From NCBI GenBank assembly GCA_944324205.1, contig CALUVK010000023.1:1-15572 (forward strand): a stretch of 15,572 nt of DNA. Direction: 5' to 3'. Positions 6,695 through 14,081 of this stretch are shown piece after piece. The notes under the pieces were generated by a model. That model was given only the letters and a program-made list of their open reading frames with translations, was not told where the DNA came from and made no database searches. A program made the position numbers and the translations under genes. Numbering within the stretch: position 1 is the first letter of the stretch; every line of letters starts with the position of its first letter. The DNA is from Candidatus Gastranaerophilales bacterium. Lineage in GTDB: Bacteria > Cyanobacteriota > Vampirovibrionia > Gastranaerophilales > Gastranaerophilaceae.

Positions 6695-7510
6695 TTATCT
6701 TATATTCGTTTGAAAATAAATAATTTTATCATAGTATTCTTTCCAATAAACCCCATAATGCTTTTCAATAAATTCACCTAATTCTATTAAATCGGTATGC
6801 TTTGGCTTAGAACTCCAACGAATACTTAATAAATTAAATATTTCAAAAAGCCTTTGCTTTGTTTCCGTACAAATGCGTATTGCTCCTATATTAGGAAACT
6901 GCGTATCTTCCCAACGAGGATTTTCATAAAAATTATTTTGTATAAGTTTTTCACCATATATTGCGCTCATAAGAAGACTGTTTACATAACATACGTGATT
7001 ATAAGGATTTGTATGCAAACTTATATCATGAAAAACAATAACAGCATCATCTTTCAGATATGGCAGAACCATTAAATAGTCCAAGATTTCTCCAGGAACT
7101 CTATGTACTGTATCAATCAAACAAAAATCTATCTTATCTCCTATTATATCCATATATTTATAAGCCATATTGCCAGTAAATAACTCCCAGTTTTTCTTAA
7201 ACATAGGGAATTTATCAACAAGGCATCCTGTTTTATATTGACTGTTTCTATAATATTCAGTGTTTATATCAATTGAATAAAGTTTGGCATCAGAAATATC
7301 TTTTATAGAATTTAGTATTGCACAACTTGAACCCCCCATTGAAACCCCAAGTTCCAATATCTTTTTAGGTTTATATTTTAGAATTAATTCAGTCAGAAAA
7401 GCCCTTTCACTATTAGACATTTCCGAAACATCTGAAATTTCTGTTTCTATTTCGTTTAAAAGAGTTAGTGCGCACTGCCCGGGGGTAATAAATTCTATAA
7501 CTTCATTCAT
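6695..7510 (-). CDS. Class I SAM-dependent methyltransferase, CmcI/TylF-like or Methyltransf_24 type
   Basis: Predicted methyltransferase of 271 aa with a Rossmann fold. Motif I is KILELGVSMGGSS (50-62), the SAM-binding glycine loop. LYSIDIN (77-83) supplies the acidic residue (D81) that would hold the ribose. DFCLIDTVHRVPGE (128-141) followed by LKDDAVIVFHDIS (152-164) is the I-D-x2-H/H-D pair typical of the Methyltransf_24 and CmcI/TylF-like families, which use metal and act on sugars or small molecules. The acceptor is unknown. AAGGAG about 10-12 nt upstream supports ATG 7510. It lies 57 nt after queD on the same strand and is probably co-transcribed with queD and the kinase, though nothing known links it to queuosine synthesis. 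Its 3' end faces the permease gene with only 13 nt between and no visible terminator. Confidence 0.8.
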   Translation of the reverse strand: MNEVIEFITPGQCALTLLNEIETEISDVSEMSNSERAFLTELILKYKPKKILELGVSMGGSSCAILNSIKDISDAKLYSIDINTEYYRNSQYKTGCLVDKFPMFKKNWELFTGNMAYKYMDIIGDKIDFCLIDTVHRVPGEILDYLMVLPYLKDDAVIVFHDISLHTNPYNHVCYVNSLLMSAIYGEKLIQNNFYENPRWEDTQFPNIGAIRICTETKQRLFEIFNLLSIRWSSKPKHTDLIELGEFIEKHYGVYWKEYYDKIIYFQTNIR

Positions 7511-7567
7511 AAAATAATCTCTCCTTTAAGTTCCCCTAAAAAATAAGAACATTCTTCTCTATATTGT

Positions 7568-7927
7568 TTATTCCTCAAAGTAACTAGCACATGAAGTTGC
7601 GGTTTCCCATACAGAAACTTTTGATATTTGTGCTATATTATCTTTCAGCTTGGTATATATAAACCTTGCAATAATTTCACTTGAGGGGCTCTCACCTTTA
7701 AAATAAGGCAGTTCATTTATATCTTTATGATCCAATAAATCTAAAACTTTTTTCATTTCGCGTTTTAGAACTTTATAATCTATTAAAATATTGCTCTTAT
7801 CTAATTTTTCACCTTTTACATATGCTTCTACAAGCCAATTATGGCCATGCTGATTTTCGCATTCTCCATCATAATTGAGCAGATGATGTGCAGCTGAAAA
7901 ATACATTTGTGCTTTTAATTCAAACAT
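7568..7927 (-). CDS. queD: 6-carboxy-5,6,7,8-tetrahydropterin synthase QueD
   Basis: Second enzyme of the 7-deazaguanine (preQ0/queuosine) pathway, converting 7,8-dihydroneopterin triphosphate to 6-carboxytetrahydropterin. With the start used here it is 119 aa, normal for QueD. Zinc ligands are H14 (FSAAHHL), H27 and H29 (HGHNW). The catalytic Cys is C23, four residues before the HGH (CENQHGH). LLDHKDIN (65-71) gives the catalytic Asp/His, and VWETATSCASY (106-116) contains the substrate-binding Glu E108. I placed the start at ATG 7927, with GAGG 5 nt upstream, because the family begins just before the F-S-A-A-H strand. An earlier in-frame ATG at 7975 would add 16 atypical residues and overlap the upstream kinase. 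QueE and QueC are not in the window. Confidence 0.95.
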   Translation of the reverse strand: MFELKAQMYFSAAHHLLNYDGECENQHGHNWLVEAYVKGEKLDKSNILIDYKVLKREMKKVLDLLDHKDINELPYFKGESPSSEIIARFIYTKLKDNIAQISKVSVWETATSCASYFEE

Positions 7928-7955
7928 TTTAACCTCTATTTCTTTAATTTGCATT

Positions 7956-8792
7956 TTATGGGCAAATTTCTGCAAGCCGGCTCATAATTTTTTCCGTAAT
8001 TACTTTAATATAATCTTTATCAACCATACCATTAATTATACAATCAGAAATCTCATAAGTTGGTCTTATATATTGCTGCGCAGTTTCATTTACGTTTTTA
8101 AATTGTAAGTCTGCAGCTTCACCTGTTTTCCCCCTCGAAACAGCCCGTTTATACCAGCGTTCTTTAATCACATCAATCGGAGTAAAAACATAAACTTTAA
8201 CATCCATAATATCACGCAATTCTTTATTTAGAACATATAAACCTTCTGTAAGAATAACTTTTGCAGGTTTCTTTATATCACCATCCGGATCAGAAACACA
8301 TGTAACAAAGTCATATTTAGGTGAAACCACAGTTTCCCCTTGTTTTAATCCAAGAAGATGCTCTCTCATTAACTGTAAATCAATTACATCTGGAGTATCA
8401 AAACTAAAGCCCGTTTTGAACAGAGCATCATAACTTCCGGCTTCAAGCAGCTCTTTTGAAGTATCTTTATAATAGTCATCCTGTCTTATTACAGTATAAA
8501 TACCTTCCCTTTTGTCTCTCACAACAGCTTCTATCGTATTATCCACAAAAACTGTTTTACCGGATGCACTTTCACCTGTTATTCCAATTAAAAAAGTTTT
8601 TTTCTTTTCTTGTACAACTTTTCTGGCTATATTCAATATAAAATCATCAGCCACTTTAAGAAATAACGGTTGTTCTTGTTTTTTATCTTCTTCAAGAATT
8701 TCTTTAAGTGTATCAACTATGTTTGAGATAAGTTCCATATCCAAACGGCTTGAATAAAATTTATAATTTGTAAGTTCAAAAGTTTCCGCCAT
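7956..8792 (-). CDS. Uridine kinase / phosphoribulokinase family P-loop kinase with N-terminal extension
   Basis: P-loop kinase of 278 aa. Walker A is GESASGKT (73-80). QDDYYKD (104-110) matches the conserved D-x-Y/F-Y of uridine kinases. FDTPDVIDLQLM (131-142) matches the F-D-x-P-x-A/V-x-D segment. SPKYDF (157-162) is the uridine-kinase P-x-Y-D/S-F loop, and ILTEGLYVL (180-188) is the Walker-B-like strand. RWYKRAVSRGKT (212-223) holds lid arginines. It probably phosphorylates a nucleoside such as uridine, but the roughly 65-residue N-terminal helical extension is not typical of Udk (about 210 aa), so another substrate is possible and I withhold the symbol udk. AAGGA upstream supports ATG 8792. 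It is first of a probable kinase-queD-methyltransferase operon (28 nt to queD), transcribed from an extended -10 at 8809-8817. Confidence 0.85.
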   Translation of the reverse strand: MAETFELTNYKFYSSRLDMELISNIVDTLKEILEEDKKQEQPLFLKVADDFILNIARKVVQEKKKTFLIGITGESASGKTVFVDNTIEAVVRDKREGIYTVIRQDDYYKDTSKELLEAGSYDALFKTGFSFDTPDVIDLQLMREHLLGLKQGETVVSPKYDFVTCVSDPDGDIKKPAKVILTEGLYVLNKELRDIMDVKVYVFTPIDVIKERWYKRAVSRGKTGEAADLQFKNVNETAQQYIRPTYEISDCIINGMVDKDYIKVITEKIMSRLAEICP

Positions 8793-8808
8793 AATCTTTC
8801 CTTAATTC

Positions 8809-8817
8809 ATTATAACA
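8809..8817 (-). promoter_or_regulatory. Extended -10 promoter of the kinase-queD operon
   Basis: On the minus strand, TGTTATAAT is a perfect extended -10 (TGnTATAAT). No good -35 is found at 16-18 bp, which extended -10 promoters tolerate. Transcription would begin near 8802, close to the ribosome site (8796-8803), so the leader is about 10 nt or shorter. Confidence 0.5.
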
Positions 8818-8883
8818 TTGTATAGTAAATACTAAAAAATTGCTTGTATTTTTAAAGATTTTGTAAAGAAAATTTACTTAAAG

Positions 8884-8915
8884 TTTATCAATTAAAATAA
8901 ATTATAATTGATAAA
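8884..8915. promoter_or_regulatory. 11-bp inverted repeat, candidate operator over the -35 of the 8945 gene
   Basis: TTTATCAATTA (8884-8894) and TAATTGATAAA (8905-8915) are perfect inverted arms separated by 10 bp. The right arm covers the -35 hexamer at 8908-8913, the position expected for a repressor that blocks RNA polymerase, within a divergent spacer. The AT-richness makes chance palindromes more likely, so the function is tentative. Confidence 0.4.
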
Positions 8916-8936
8916 AAGATATAGAGACATTATAAT
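8908..8936 (+). promoter_or_regulatory. Near-consensus sigma-70 promoter of the 8945 gene
   Basis: TTGATA (8908-8913), a spacer of exactly 17 bp, then a perfect TATAAT (8931-8936). The predicted transcription start is about 8943, one to two bases before ATG 8945, with no Shine-Dalgarno upstream. This is the best promoter in the window and predicts a leaderless mRNA. Confidence 0.75.
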
Positions 8937-8944
8937 AGACAATT

Positions 8945-10588
8945 ATGATATTACAAAATAGTGATCAGCTTTCTAATATAAAATCAATTGAATTTACGTC
9001 AGATGGAATTATTGTAAATAAGGACAATTCAAACAAATTCTTCGGTTATGAAACTTGCGAAGGAATAAAAATTCTTCTCATAAGCGATATAAGTTACACA
9101 TATAATTTTTTATTTACCAGGCCTTTAGTGGTTAATATTACACTAATACTACAGGATGAAGATATCGCTATAACCTCTTCGATTAGGTTAACACAAATAT
9201 ATCAACTTGTTGATTATAAAAGATACTTCAAAAAATATAATTTAATTGCTTGTGAAGATACTCCGTTTGAGAAATTCATAAGAATATACAGCAAATATGG
9301 AATAAAATTCCCTATAAAAAGCCGTTTAATTGCTAATAATGTTGTAACGTTTTCGGTTTCAATGCTTTGCATAGCTTGTATTATAGGATATGGGTTGTAT
9401 ACAAACCCTGATTTTCCACTGTTAAAAGAAACCGTTCTTATATTTCTTATTATGAGCTCATTACCTTTGACCATAATTATTGCTCAGGAAATATTTAAGC
9501 ACAAATTGAGAAAATTTTTAGGACTTTCTATATCAATGGAGCAGCCTCTTGATGAACCATTTAATTTTAGAGAACATAAAATTCTTGATTATGAAAATGG
9601 CAACCCTCTGCATCCCAGTGATATTAATTTTATACGCTCAATAAACCCAGCCGGAGTAGGATTATTAATATTAAACATAGCAGCTTACCTGGCATTTTGC
9701 TGGTTTACATTCCTGCCATCACTTATCTTTCAAAACCACGATAATGAAATAAAACAGTTAACAAAAATTCCTAACACTCAAGAAATTGAAGTAAATCCAT
9801 TGAGTGAACTTGACGGTTTTTCAAAATCTCAAATTTATTCATCAAGGCAACATTATGTTTCAAAATCAATATTTAAATCTGATACTTATAAACCGAATGA
9901 AGAAGTTTTTGGGAATCTTCAAGATAATAAATACTGGTACGGAATAGAAAATCTTATATGTTATGATAGTTCTAAACCTCCACTTCTGAGAACAGAAGGA
10001 CCTTCCTACGTAAGCCGTCTTATAAACAACCCTGCAATGCTGATAGGCGTAGATCTACCTTATGTTTGGGATATACAAGGTTTAAAAAAATCTTACCGTT
10101 CTTGTACAAATGGTTCTTTGTTGTTTATACCAGAGTCCATCAGCTATTCTCCCGAACATAATCTGATAACCGTCAGAATAAAGTCTGAAAAAAGAGCTTT
10201 GTACAATAAACAATATGATTTAAAATTTATGTTTAACGGACTTAATGCAAAAGATTTAGGATATAAATGGGGCTACGTTTATAACAAGAAAAATATCAAG
10301 TTTATTAATAAAGAAAATGCTATCGATAAAAAAGTTTATGAATTTAGAGATTATCTATCAACTGGCTATAGCTGCGGTATAAAGGACGGATGCAGTAATT
10401 TATGTCCTATGCAGGACAGATTAATGTTCCTATTTCAGGATAAAAAATTAGGGGAATTTATAGGCAAAGATGCTATGATTGACTTCAAACTTTGGAAAGA
10501 AAAACCTCTAAATAAACTTTCAAACCCAGATATGTATTACAGAATAATATTTGAAGATGATAAAAGTTTTTATGAAACAAATTCTTAA
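8945..10588 (+). CDS. Hypothetical membrane protein, 547 aa, three predicted helices
   Basis: Not recognised. Residues 1-130 are a soluble, beta-rich-looking region. Residues 132-152 and 161-181 form a helical hairpin, and a third membrane segment lies at about 236-260. Residues 261-547 form a large C-terminal domain. That domain contains SYRSCTNG and, near the end, a Cys cluster (C477, C483, C487 in SCGIKDGCSNLC) that could form disulfides or bind metal. By hydrophobicity the N-terminal and C-terminal domains lie on opposite sides of the membrane if all three helices span it. The KHKLRK loop (185-190) after helix 2 suggests that loop is cytosolic, placing the C-terminal domain outside; this is inference. 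The start is fixed by the promoter at 8908-8936, which leaves essentially no leader. It is a single-gene unit followed by a 121-nt spacer, with no catalytic motif noticed. Confidence 0.82.
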   Translation: MILQNSDQLSNIKSIEFTSDGIIVNKDNSNKFFGYETCEGIKILLISDISYTYNFLFTRPLVVNITLILQDEDIAITSSIRLTQIYQLVDYKRYFKKYNLIACEDTPFEKFIRIYSKYGIKFPIKSRLIANNVVTFSVSMLCIACIIGYGLYTNPDFPLLKETVLIFLIMSSLPLTIIIAQEIFKHKLRKFLGLSISMEQPLDEPFNFREHKILDYENGNPLHPSDINFIRSINPAGVGLLILNIAAYLAFCWFTFLPSLIFQNHDNEIKQLTKIPNTQEIEVNPLSELDGFSKSQIYSSRQHYVSKSIFKSDTYKPNEEVFGNLQDNKYWYGIENLICYDSSKPPLLRTEGPSYVSRLINNPAMLIGVDLPYVWDIQGLKKSYRSCTNGSLLFIPESISYSPEHNLITVRIKSEKRALYNKQYDLKFMFNGLNAKDLGYKWGYVYNKKNIKFINKENAIDKKVYEFRDYLSTGYSCGIKDGCSNLCPMQDRLMFLFQDKKLGEFIGKDAMIDFKLWKEKPLNKLSNPDMYYRIIFEDDKSFYETNS

Positions 10589-10676
10589 TCCGTTTTTATA
10601 CAACTTAATTAATACCAGATGTCATCCATTCCGTTAATAATTAATTCACAAAAACACGGAAATTTTATTCTCTTCA

Positions 10677-10685
10677 TGCTATAAT
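10677..10685 (+). promoter_or_regulatory. Extended -10 promoter of hom
   Basis: TGCTATAAT is a perfect extended -10 at 10677-10685. No recognisable -35 lies 17 bp upstream. Transcription should begin near 10692, giving an 18-nt leader that contains the strong ribosome site AAAGGAGAG (10697-10705), 4 nt before ATG 10710. This is conventional architecture, in contrast to the leaderless-looking promoters at 5799 and 8908. Confidence 0.6.
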
Positions 10686-10709
10686 AAAATCCTATTAAAG
10701 GAGAGTTAA

Positions 10710-11966
10710 ATGAACAAATTAAAAATTGGTATAATCGGGCTTGGCACAGTAGGCAGCGGCGTTTATAAAACATTAAAAAATTTTGATAATGTAGAAATTA
10801 TAAAAATTGCAGTAAAGAATCTAAATAAAAAGCGTTCGGTTGAGGTTCCGTCTTCTATGCTCACTGATAACCCGTATGAAATAGTTAACGATCCTTCAAT
10901 TGATGTTGTAGTTGAACTTATAGGCGGAGTTGAGCCTGCTTACAGCTATCTTGAAACAGCAATAAAAAATGGCAAGCATATTGTCACAGCAAATAAAGAA
11001 CTCTTAGCAAAAAGAGGAGAAGAGATTTTTAATCTGGCAGAAAAATATAACCGCGTAATATTATATGAAGCAGCAATTGCTGGCGGAATTCCGATTATCA
11101 TGCCGGTAAAAACCATTCTTGCCGGAAACAAAATTAACAAAATACATGCAATTCTAAATGGCACAACAAATTATATTCTTACAAAAATGGATACTGAAGG
11201 TGCAAGCTATGAAGCAGTTTTGAAAGAAGCACAAGAGTTGGGTTACGCGGAAACTGATCCGACTGGTGATGTAGAAGGCTTTGATGCTGCATATAAGATT
11301 ACAACTCTTGCAACAATTGCGTTTAAAAAGAAAATTAAATTTGAAAATGTTTATAGAGAAGGAATTACTAAAATTCGAAAAGAAGATATGAAAGAAGCAA
11401 ACGAATTTGGATATAAGATTAAACTCATTGCAACTGCATCTATTGATGAGAATGACAATGCTGATGTACGAGTTCATCCAATGCTTATATCTAAAGATAC
11501 AACACTTGCACATATAGATTATGTAACAAATGCTGTTGAACTTAACGGATTTCCTATAGGAAAAGTTGTATTATCAGGGCCCGGTGCAGGAGAGTTCCCG
11601 ACAGCAAGTTCGGTTGTCGGAGATATCCTTGCAATAGCGGCAGAATTCGGCAAATCGGATTACATTCTTCCAATGATGAGATGCAACCATTCAACAAAGG
11701 CAAACCCCGTAAAGATAGAAGATACATATAATAAATATTATATTTCAATTACTGCACCCAATGCCATTGGGATTATTGCAAAAATAGGAACTATTTGTGC
11801 AAATAAAAACATAAGCCTCTCAAGCATTTTGCAGCGCGGAGTTTCTAAGGACAATACGGCAGACATTATTGTTATCACGGAAAAATGTCAGGAAAAACTC
11901 TTAAGAGAAGCTGTCGAAGAGCTTAAAGACTGCACTGTTAACAGCATTATAAGGGTTGCTGATTGA
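10710..11966 (+). CDS. hom: Homoserine dehydrogenase with C-terminal ACT domain
   Basis: Catalyses NAD(P)H-dependent reduction of aspartate semialdehyde to homoserine, the branch point to threonine and methionine. At 418 aa it is the usual monofunctional length. The N-terminal dinucleotide fold begins GIIGLGTVGSGV (7-18). TANKELLA (93-100), AAIAGGIPI (121-129), LNGTTNYI (149-156) and the signature DPTGDVEGFDAAYKITTLA (183-201), with the catalytic-region Lys K196, are all intact. Residues about 344-418 form an ACT domain, which in this family commonly serves threonine feedback inhibition. It is not fused to aspartokinase. AAAGGAGAG upstream fixes the start. The stop overlaps the next gene by four bases (TTGA), so the exporter is translationally coupled to hom; whether the exporter relates to amino-acid metabolism is not shown. 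Confidence 0.97.
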   Translation: MNKLKIGIIGLGTVGSGVYKTLKNFDNVEIIKIAVKNLNKKRSVEVPSSMLTDNPYEIVNDPSIDVVVELIGGVEPAYSYLETAIKNGKHIVTANKELLAKRGEEIFNLAEKYNRVILYEAAIAGGIPIIMPVKTILAGNKINKIHAILNGTTNYILTKMDTEGASYEAVLKEAQELGYAETDPTGDVEGFDAAYKITTLATIAFKKKIKFENVYREGITKIRKEDMKEANEFGYKIKLIATASIDENDNADVRVHPMLISKDTTLAHIDYVTNAVELNGFPIGKVVLSGPGAGEFPTASSVVGDILAIAAEFGKSDYILPMMRCNHSTKANPVKIEDTYNKYYISITAPNAIGIIAKIGTICANKNISLSSILQRGVSKDNTADIIVITEKCQEKLLREAVEELKDCTVNSIIRVAD

Positions 11967-13969
11967 AAAAAATAATATTTCTTGTTTTTTCACTTCTTTT
12001 ATTTGTATTTGCTTTTATTCAGGCAAAACCCGTTGAATGTGAACTTACAAAAGCATTTGTAAATCCGTCGTCGGATTTAGCTAAACTTGCAGCTTTATCT
12101 TCAAGCTATTTAAATGTAATTCTTGAAACAGATAATGAAGAAAACCTTGAAGAGCTGAAACATCAGCTTCCGGAGATTTCGGGATTGGACGTTAAAGCCG
12201 TCACAGATGTTTACAGAGATTATCCCGAGAACTTTTTGACGGAAAAAACCAGAAAACTTCTTGAAAATAAAAATTATTCCGAAATTGAAAAAGAAAGCCT
12301 TGAAAGGCTCTACAGCCCGCTTGGAATTTTTATAGCCCCGCCGGATAATGATCCTTATTTGTTGGCAACTGAGTATGTTTTAAAAAACACTTCCGGAGAA
12401 GAAGTAAAAAAGTTTAACGGTAAATTTTATCTTCTTAAGAGATATAAGATTAAAAATAAGAATGACATAGAAAAATTTTTAGAAGTACAAAAAAACACAA
12501 ATGAGGGAACCATATATCTTTCCGGGCCGCCGGTTCATTCTTACATAACAGGTAATAAATCCTCTTTTGAAATTAATTTTATCTGTATTATTTCAACTCT
12601 TGCCTTGATATTTTTATGCAAATATTATTTTAAATCGATAAAAGTTATCATTCCGATAAGTTTAAGCATCCTATACGGTTTTTTGCTCGGATATTCCGTT
12701 TCAACAATTATATTTTCTCATCTTCACGTCCTTACGTTTGTTTTTGCGACTTCTCTTATCGGAATAAGCCTTGATTATTCGCTGCATTATTTTTTGACCG
12801 GAAAAGAAGAAGGTTTTAGAAAAAATTTAACCGCATCAATGTTGACAACCGTTCTTGCATTTATGACACTAATATTTTCGGATATGGAAATTCTTAAACA
12901 AATTGCGGTTTTTACTTCTTTCGGACTTCTGGGGGTTTATCTTTTTGTAACTGTTGTATTTCCCAAAAATTTCAAAATTGAAACAGGATGTTTTCCAAAA
13001 ATAAATTTTGTAAAATTCAAACCCGTTTTTTTAACACTAATTGCACTTGTAATAATAGTTGGAGCTTTCCGGCTGGAATTCAGCGATAACATAAAAAATC
13101 TTTATAAACCGCCGGAAAATCTTCTGAAAGCCGAAAAAATATATAAAGAAGTTTTCAGCCCGAAAAATACGGAATTTATTCTTATCAAAGGCAAAAATAT
13201 AGACGAAATTATAGAAAAAGAAGAGAAAATCGGAATAAACAACTCCGTTTCGCTTTCTGATTTTATACAATCAAAAGCCAAACAAACAGAAAATCAGAAG
13301 CTCGTAAAAAATTTATATAATGCAAACCTTGATAAATACGGAACTTTCCTGAACAAAGACATTATTAAAAATATTAAAAATAAAGAATTAAAACTTTATG
13401 ATACGGAAAATTTTCCGCTAAACAAAGAATTTATGCTCGATAAAAATACCTCTTACATAATAGTAAACGGGCATTATAATAATTCAATCAGCCCGACAGA
13501 AGAGATGAATAAATATATGAAAGATTTAAGGAAAGAGTGCATTTTTCTTGCTCCCTTTGTATATTGTGTCCTGTTTATATTATTATCATTATTTTTTGGC
13601 TTCAAAAATTCTCTCAAAATAATAATTTCTCCGCTTCTCGGAGTAATTTTCTCCATTTGCCTGATATCACTTTTAGGAGAAAATATTAATCTCTTTAATA
13701 TTCTTGCCTTATTTTTAATAACCGGTTTCAGTCTCGATTATTCGATTTTCCGCCTTAACAGCGGAGAAAAATCAAAAGATGCGGTCTTCATGTCAATGCT
13801 CTCAACCGCGTTTTCTTTTCTTATGCTTTCATTTACAGGATTTAAATTAATCAGCACGTTAGGCTTAACTCTGTTTCTAGGAATTTCTGTTTCATATCTT
13901 TTGAGCCTCTTTATAATAAAACCGAATAATAATCAGGCAGAATCGAAAAAAATACAAAATGATATGTAA
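11963..13969 (+). CDS. MMPL/RND-superfamily exporter, compact
   Basis: Predicted inner-membrane RND-type exporter of 668 aa with the duplicated RND layout. A first membrane segment or signal anchor spans 1-20, an extracytoplasmic domain about 22-203, and a five-helix bundle about 204-335. A single helix follows at about 352-369, a second extracytoplasmic domain at about 370-525, and a second bundle at about 526-653. Each bundle carries the RND helix-4 motif with a proton-relay Asp: GISLDYSLHYF (D271) and GFSLDYSIF (D592). Family members export lipids or hydrophobic compounds; no substrate is evident here. It is shorter than typical MMPL exporters (about 750-800 aa) mainly through small extracytoplasmic domains. 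It starts at TTG 11963, overlapping the hom stop by four bases, with AAGGG 7-8 nt upstream. Its codons use more NCG (CCG, TCG) than the neighbouring hypothetical genes. Confidence 0.85.
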   Translation: MKKIIFLVFSLLLFVFAFIQAKPVECELTKAFVNPSSDLAKLAALSSSYLNVILETDNEENLEELKHQLPEISGLDVKAVTDVYRDYPENFLTEKTRKLLENKNYSEIEKESLERLYSPLGIFIAPPDNDPYLLATEYVLKNTSGEEVKKFNGKFYLLKRYKIKNKNDIEKFLEVQKNTNEGTIYLSGPPVHSYITGNKSSFEINFICIISTLALIFLCKYYFKSIKVIIPISLSILYGFLLGYSVSTIIFSHLHVLTFVFATSLIGISLDYSLHYFLTGKEEGFRKNLTASMLTTVLAFMTLIFSDMEILKQIAVFTSFGLLGVYLFVTVVFPKNFKIETGCFPKINFVKFKPVFLTLIALVIIVGAFRLEFSDNIKNLYKPPENLLKAEKIYKEVFSPKNTEFILIKGKNIDEIIEKEEKIGINNSVSLSDFIQSKAKQTENQKLVKNLYNANLDKYGTFLNKDIIKNIKNKELKLYDTENFPLNKEFMLDKNTSYIIVNGHYNNSISPTEEMNKYMKDLRKECIFLAPFVYCVLFILLSLFFGFKNSLKIIISPLLGVIFSICLISLLGENINLFNILALFLITGFSLDYSIFRLNSGEKSKDAVFMSMLSTAFSFLMLSFTGFKLISTLGLTLFLGISVSYLLSLFIIKPNNNQAESKKIQNDM

Positions 13970-13970
13970 A

Positions 13971-13994
13971 TCTATAGACCAAATGGTCTATAGA
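13971..13994. promoter_or_regulatory. Perfect palindrome, TetR-type operator candidate
   Basis: Arms TCTATAGACC (13971-13980) and GGTCTATAGA (13985-13994) are perfect inverted repeats around AAAT. The core has the form TAGACC-N4-GGTCTA, which I recall as the NemR-type box and which is close to RutR sites, both TetR-family regulators. It begins two bases after the exporter stop and 88 bp before the next ATG. There is no T-tract after it on the plus strand, so it is not a normal terminator. The right arm also contains TATAGA (13989-13994), a possible -10 box. Confidence 0.5.
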
Positions 13995-14013
13995 GAATTA
14001 GCTCAAATTTTAA

Positions 14014-14065
14014 TCCCTTGATTGATGGCATGGGCATGACTATCGGCTACACTGTTATCAAGGGA
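14014..14065 (+). promoter_or_regulatory. Structured 5' leader that can mask the ribosome site of the 14082 gene
   Basis: UCCCUUGAU (14014-14022) pairs perfectly over 9 bp with AUCAAGGGA (14057-14065). Inside, GAUGG (14024-14028) pairs with CUAUC (14040-14044, one G-U), extended by CAU (14029-14031) with AUG (14036-14038) around a GGGC loop with one bulged A. The closing arm contains the AAGGGA part of the purine-rich ribosome site preceding ATG 14082, so the fold would hinder translation. I do not recognise a known riboswitch class. The remaining leader, from 13995 to 14013, is plain AT-rich sequence. Confidence 0.45.
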
Positions 14066-14081
14066 GAGAGAGTATATAATT

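Noticed and set aside
7541..7556. Small hairpin with T-run between queD and the methyltransferase gene (minus strand)
   Set aside because: The stem is four to five mostly A/T pairs with a tiny loop; unlikely to terminate.
7928..7975. In-frame ATG at 7975 as queD start
   Set aside because: It adds 16 residues not typical of QueD and overlaps the kinase gene; ATG 7927 has a GAGG site 5 nt away.
10629..10661. Inverted repeat TTCCGT / ACGGAA followed by ATTTT, as terminator of the 8945 gene
   Set aside because: Only 6 bp with a 21-nt loop and a broken T-run; too weak to call.
10609..10677. Minus-strand 22-aa frame in the spacer before hom
   Set aside because: Too short, no ribosome site, and it overlaps the hom promoter.
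11154..11513. Minus-strand 119-codon frame antisense to hom
   Set aside because: Cys/Phe/Ile/Ser-rich shadow of a well-conserved enzyme gene.
14024..14056. Possible fluoride or other known riboswitch, from the GAUGGCAU and CUACACUG segments
   Set aside because: The surrounding pairing and the order of conserved blocks do not match the fluoride, preQ1, ZTP, c-di-GMP or T-box patterns as I know them.
14075..14080. Perfect TATAAT just before ATG 14082
   Set aside because: It would start transcription inside the coding region, so it cannot serve this gene; it is probably a chance match in AT-rich DNA.
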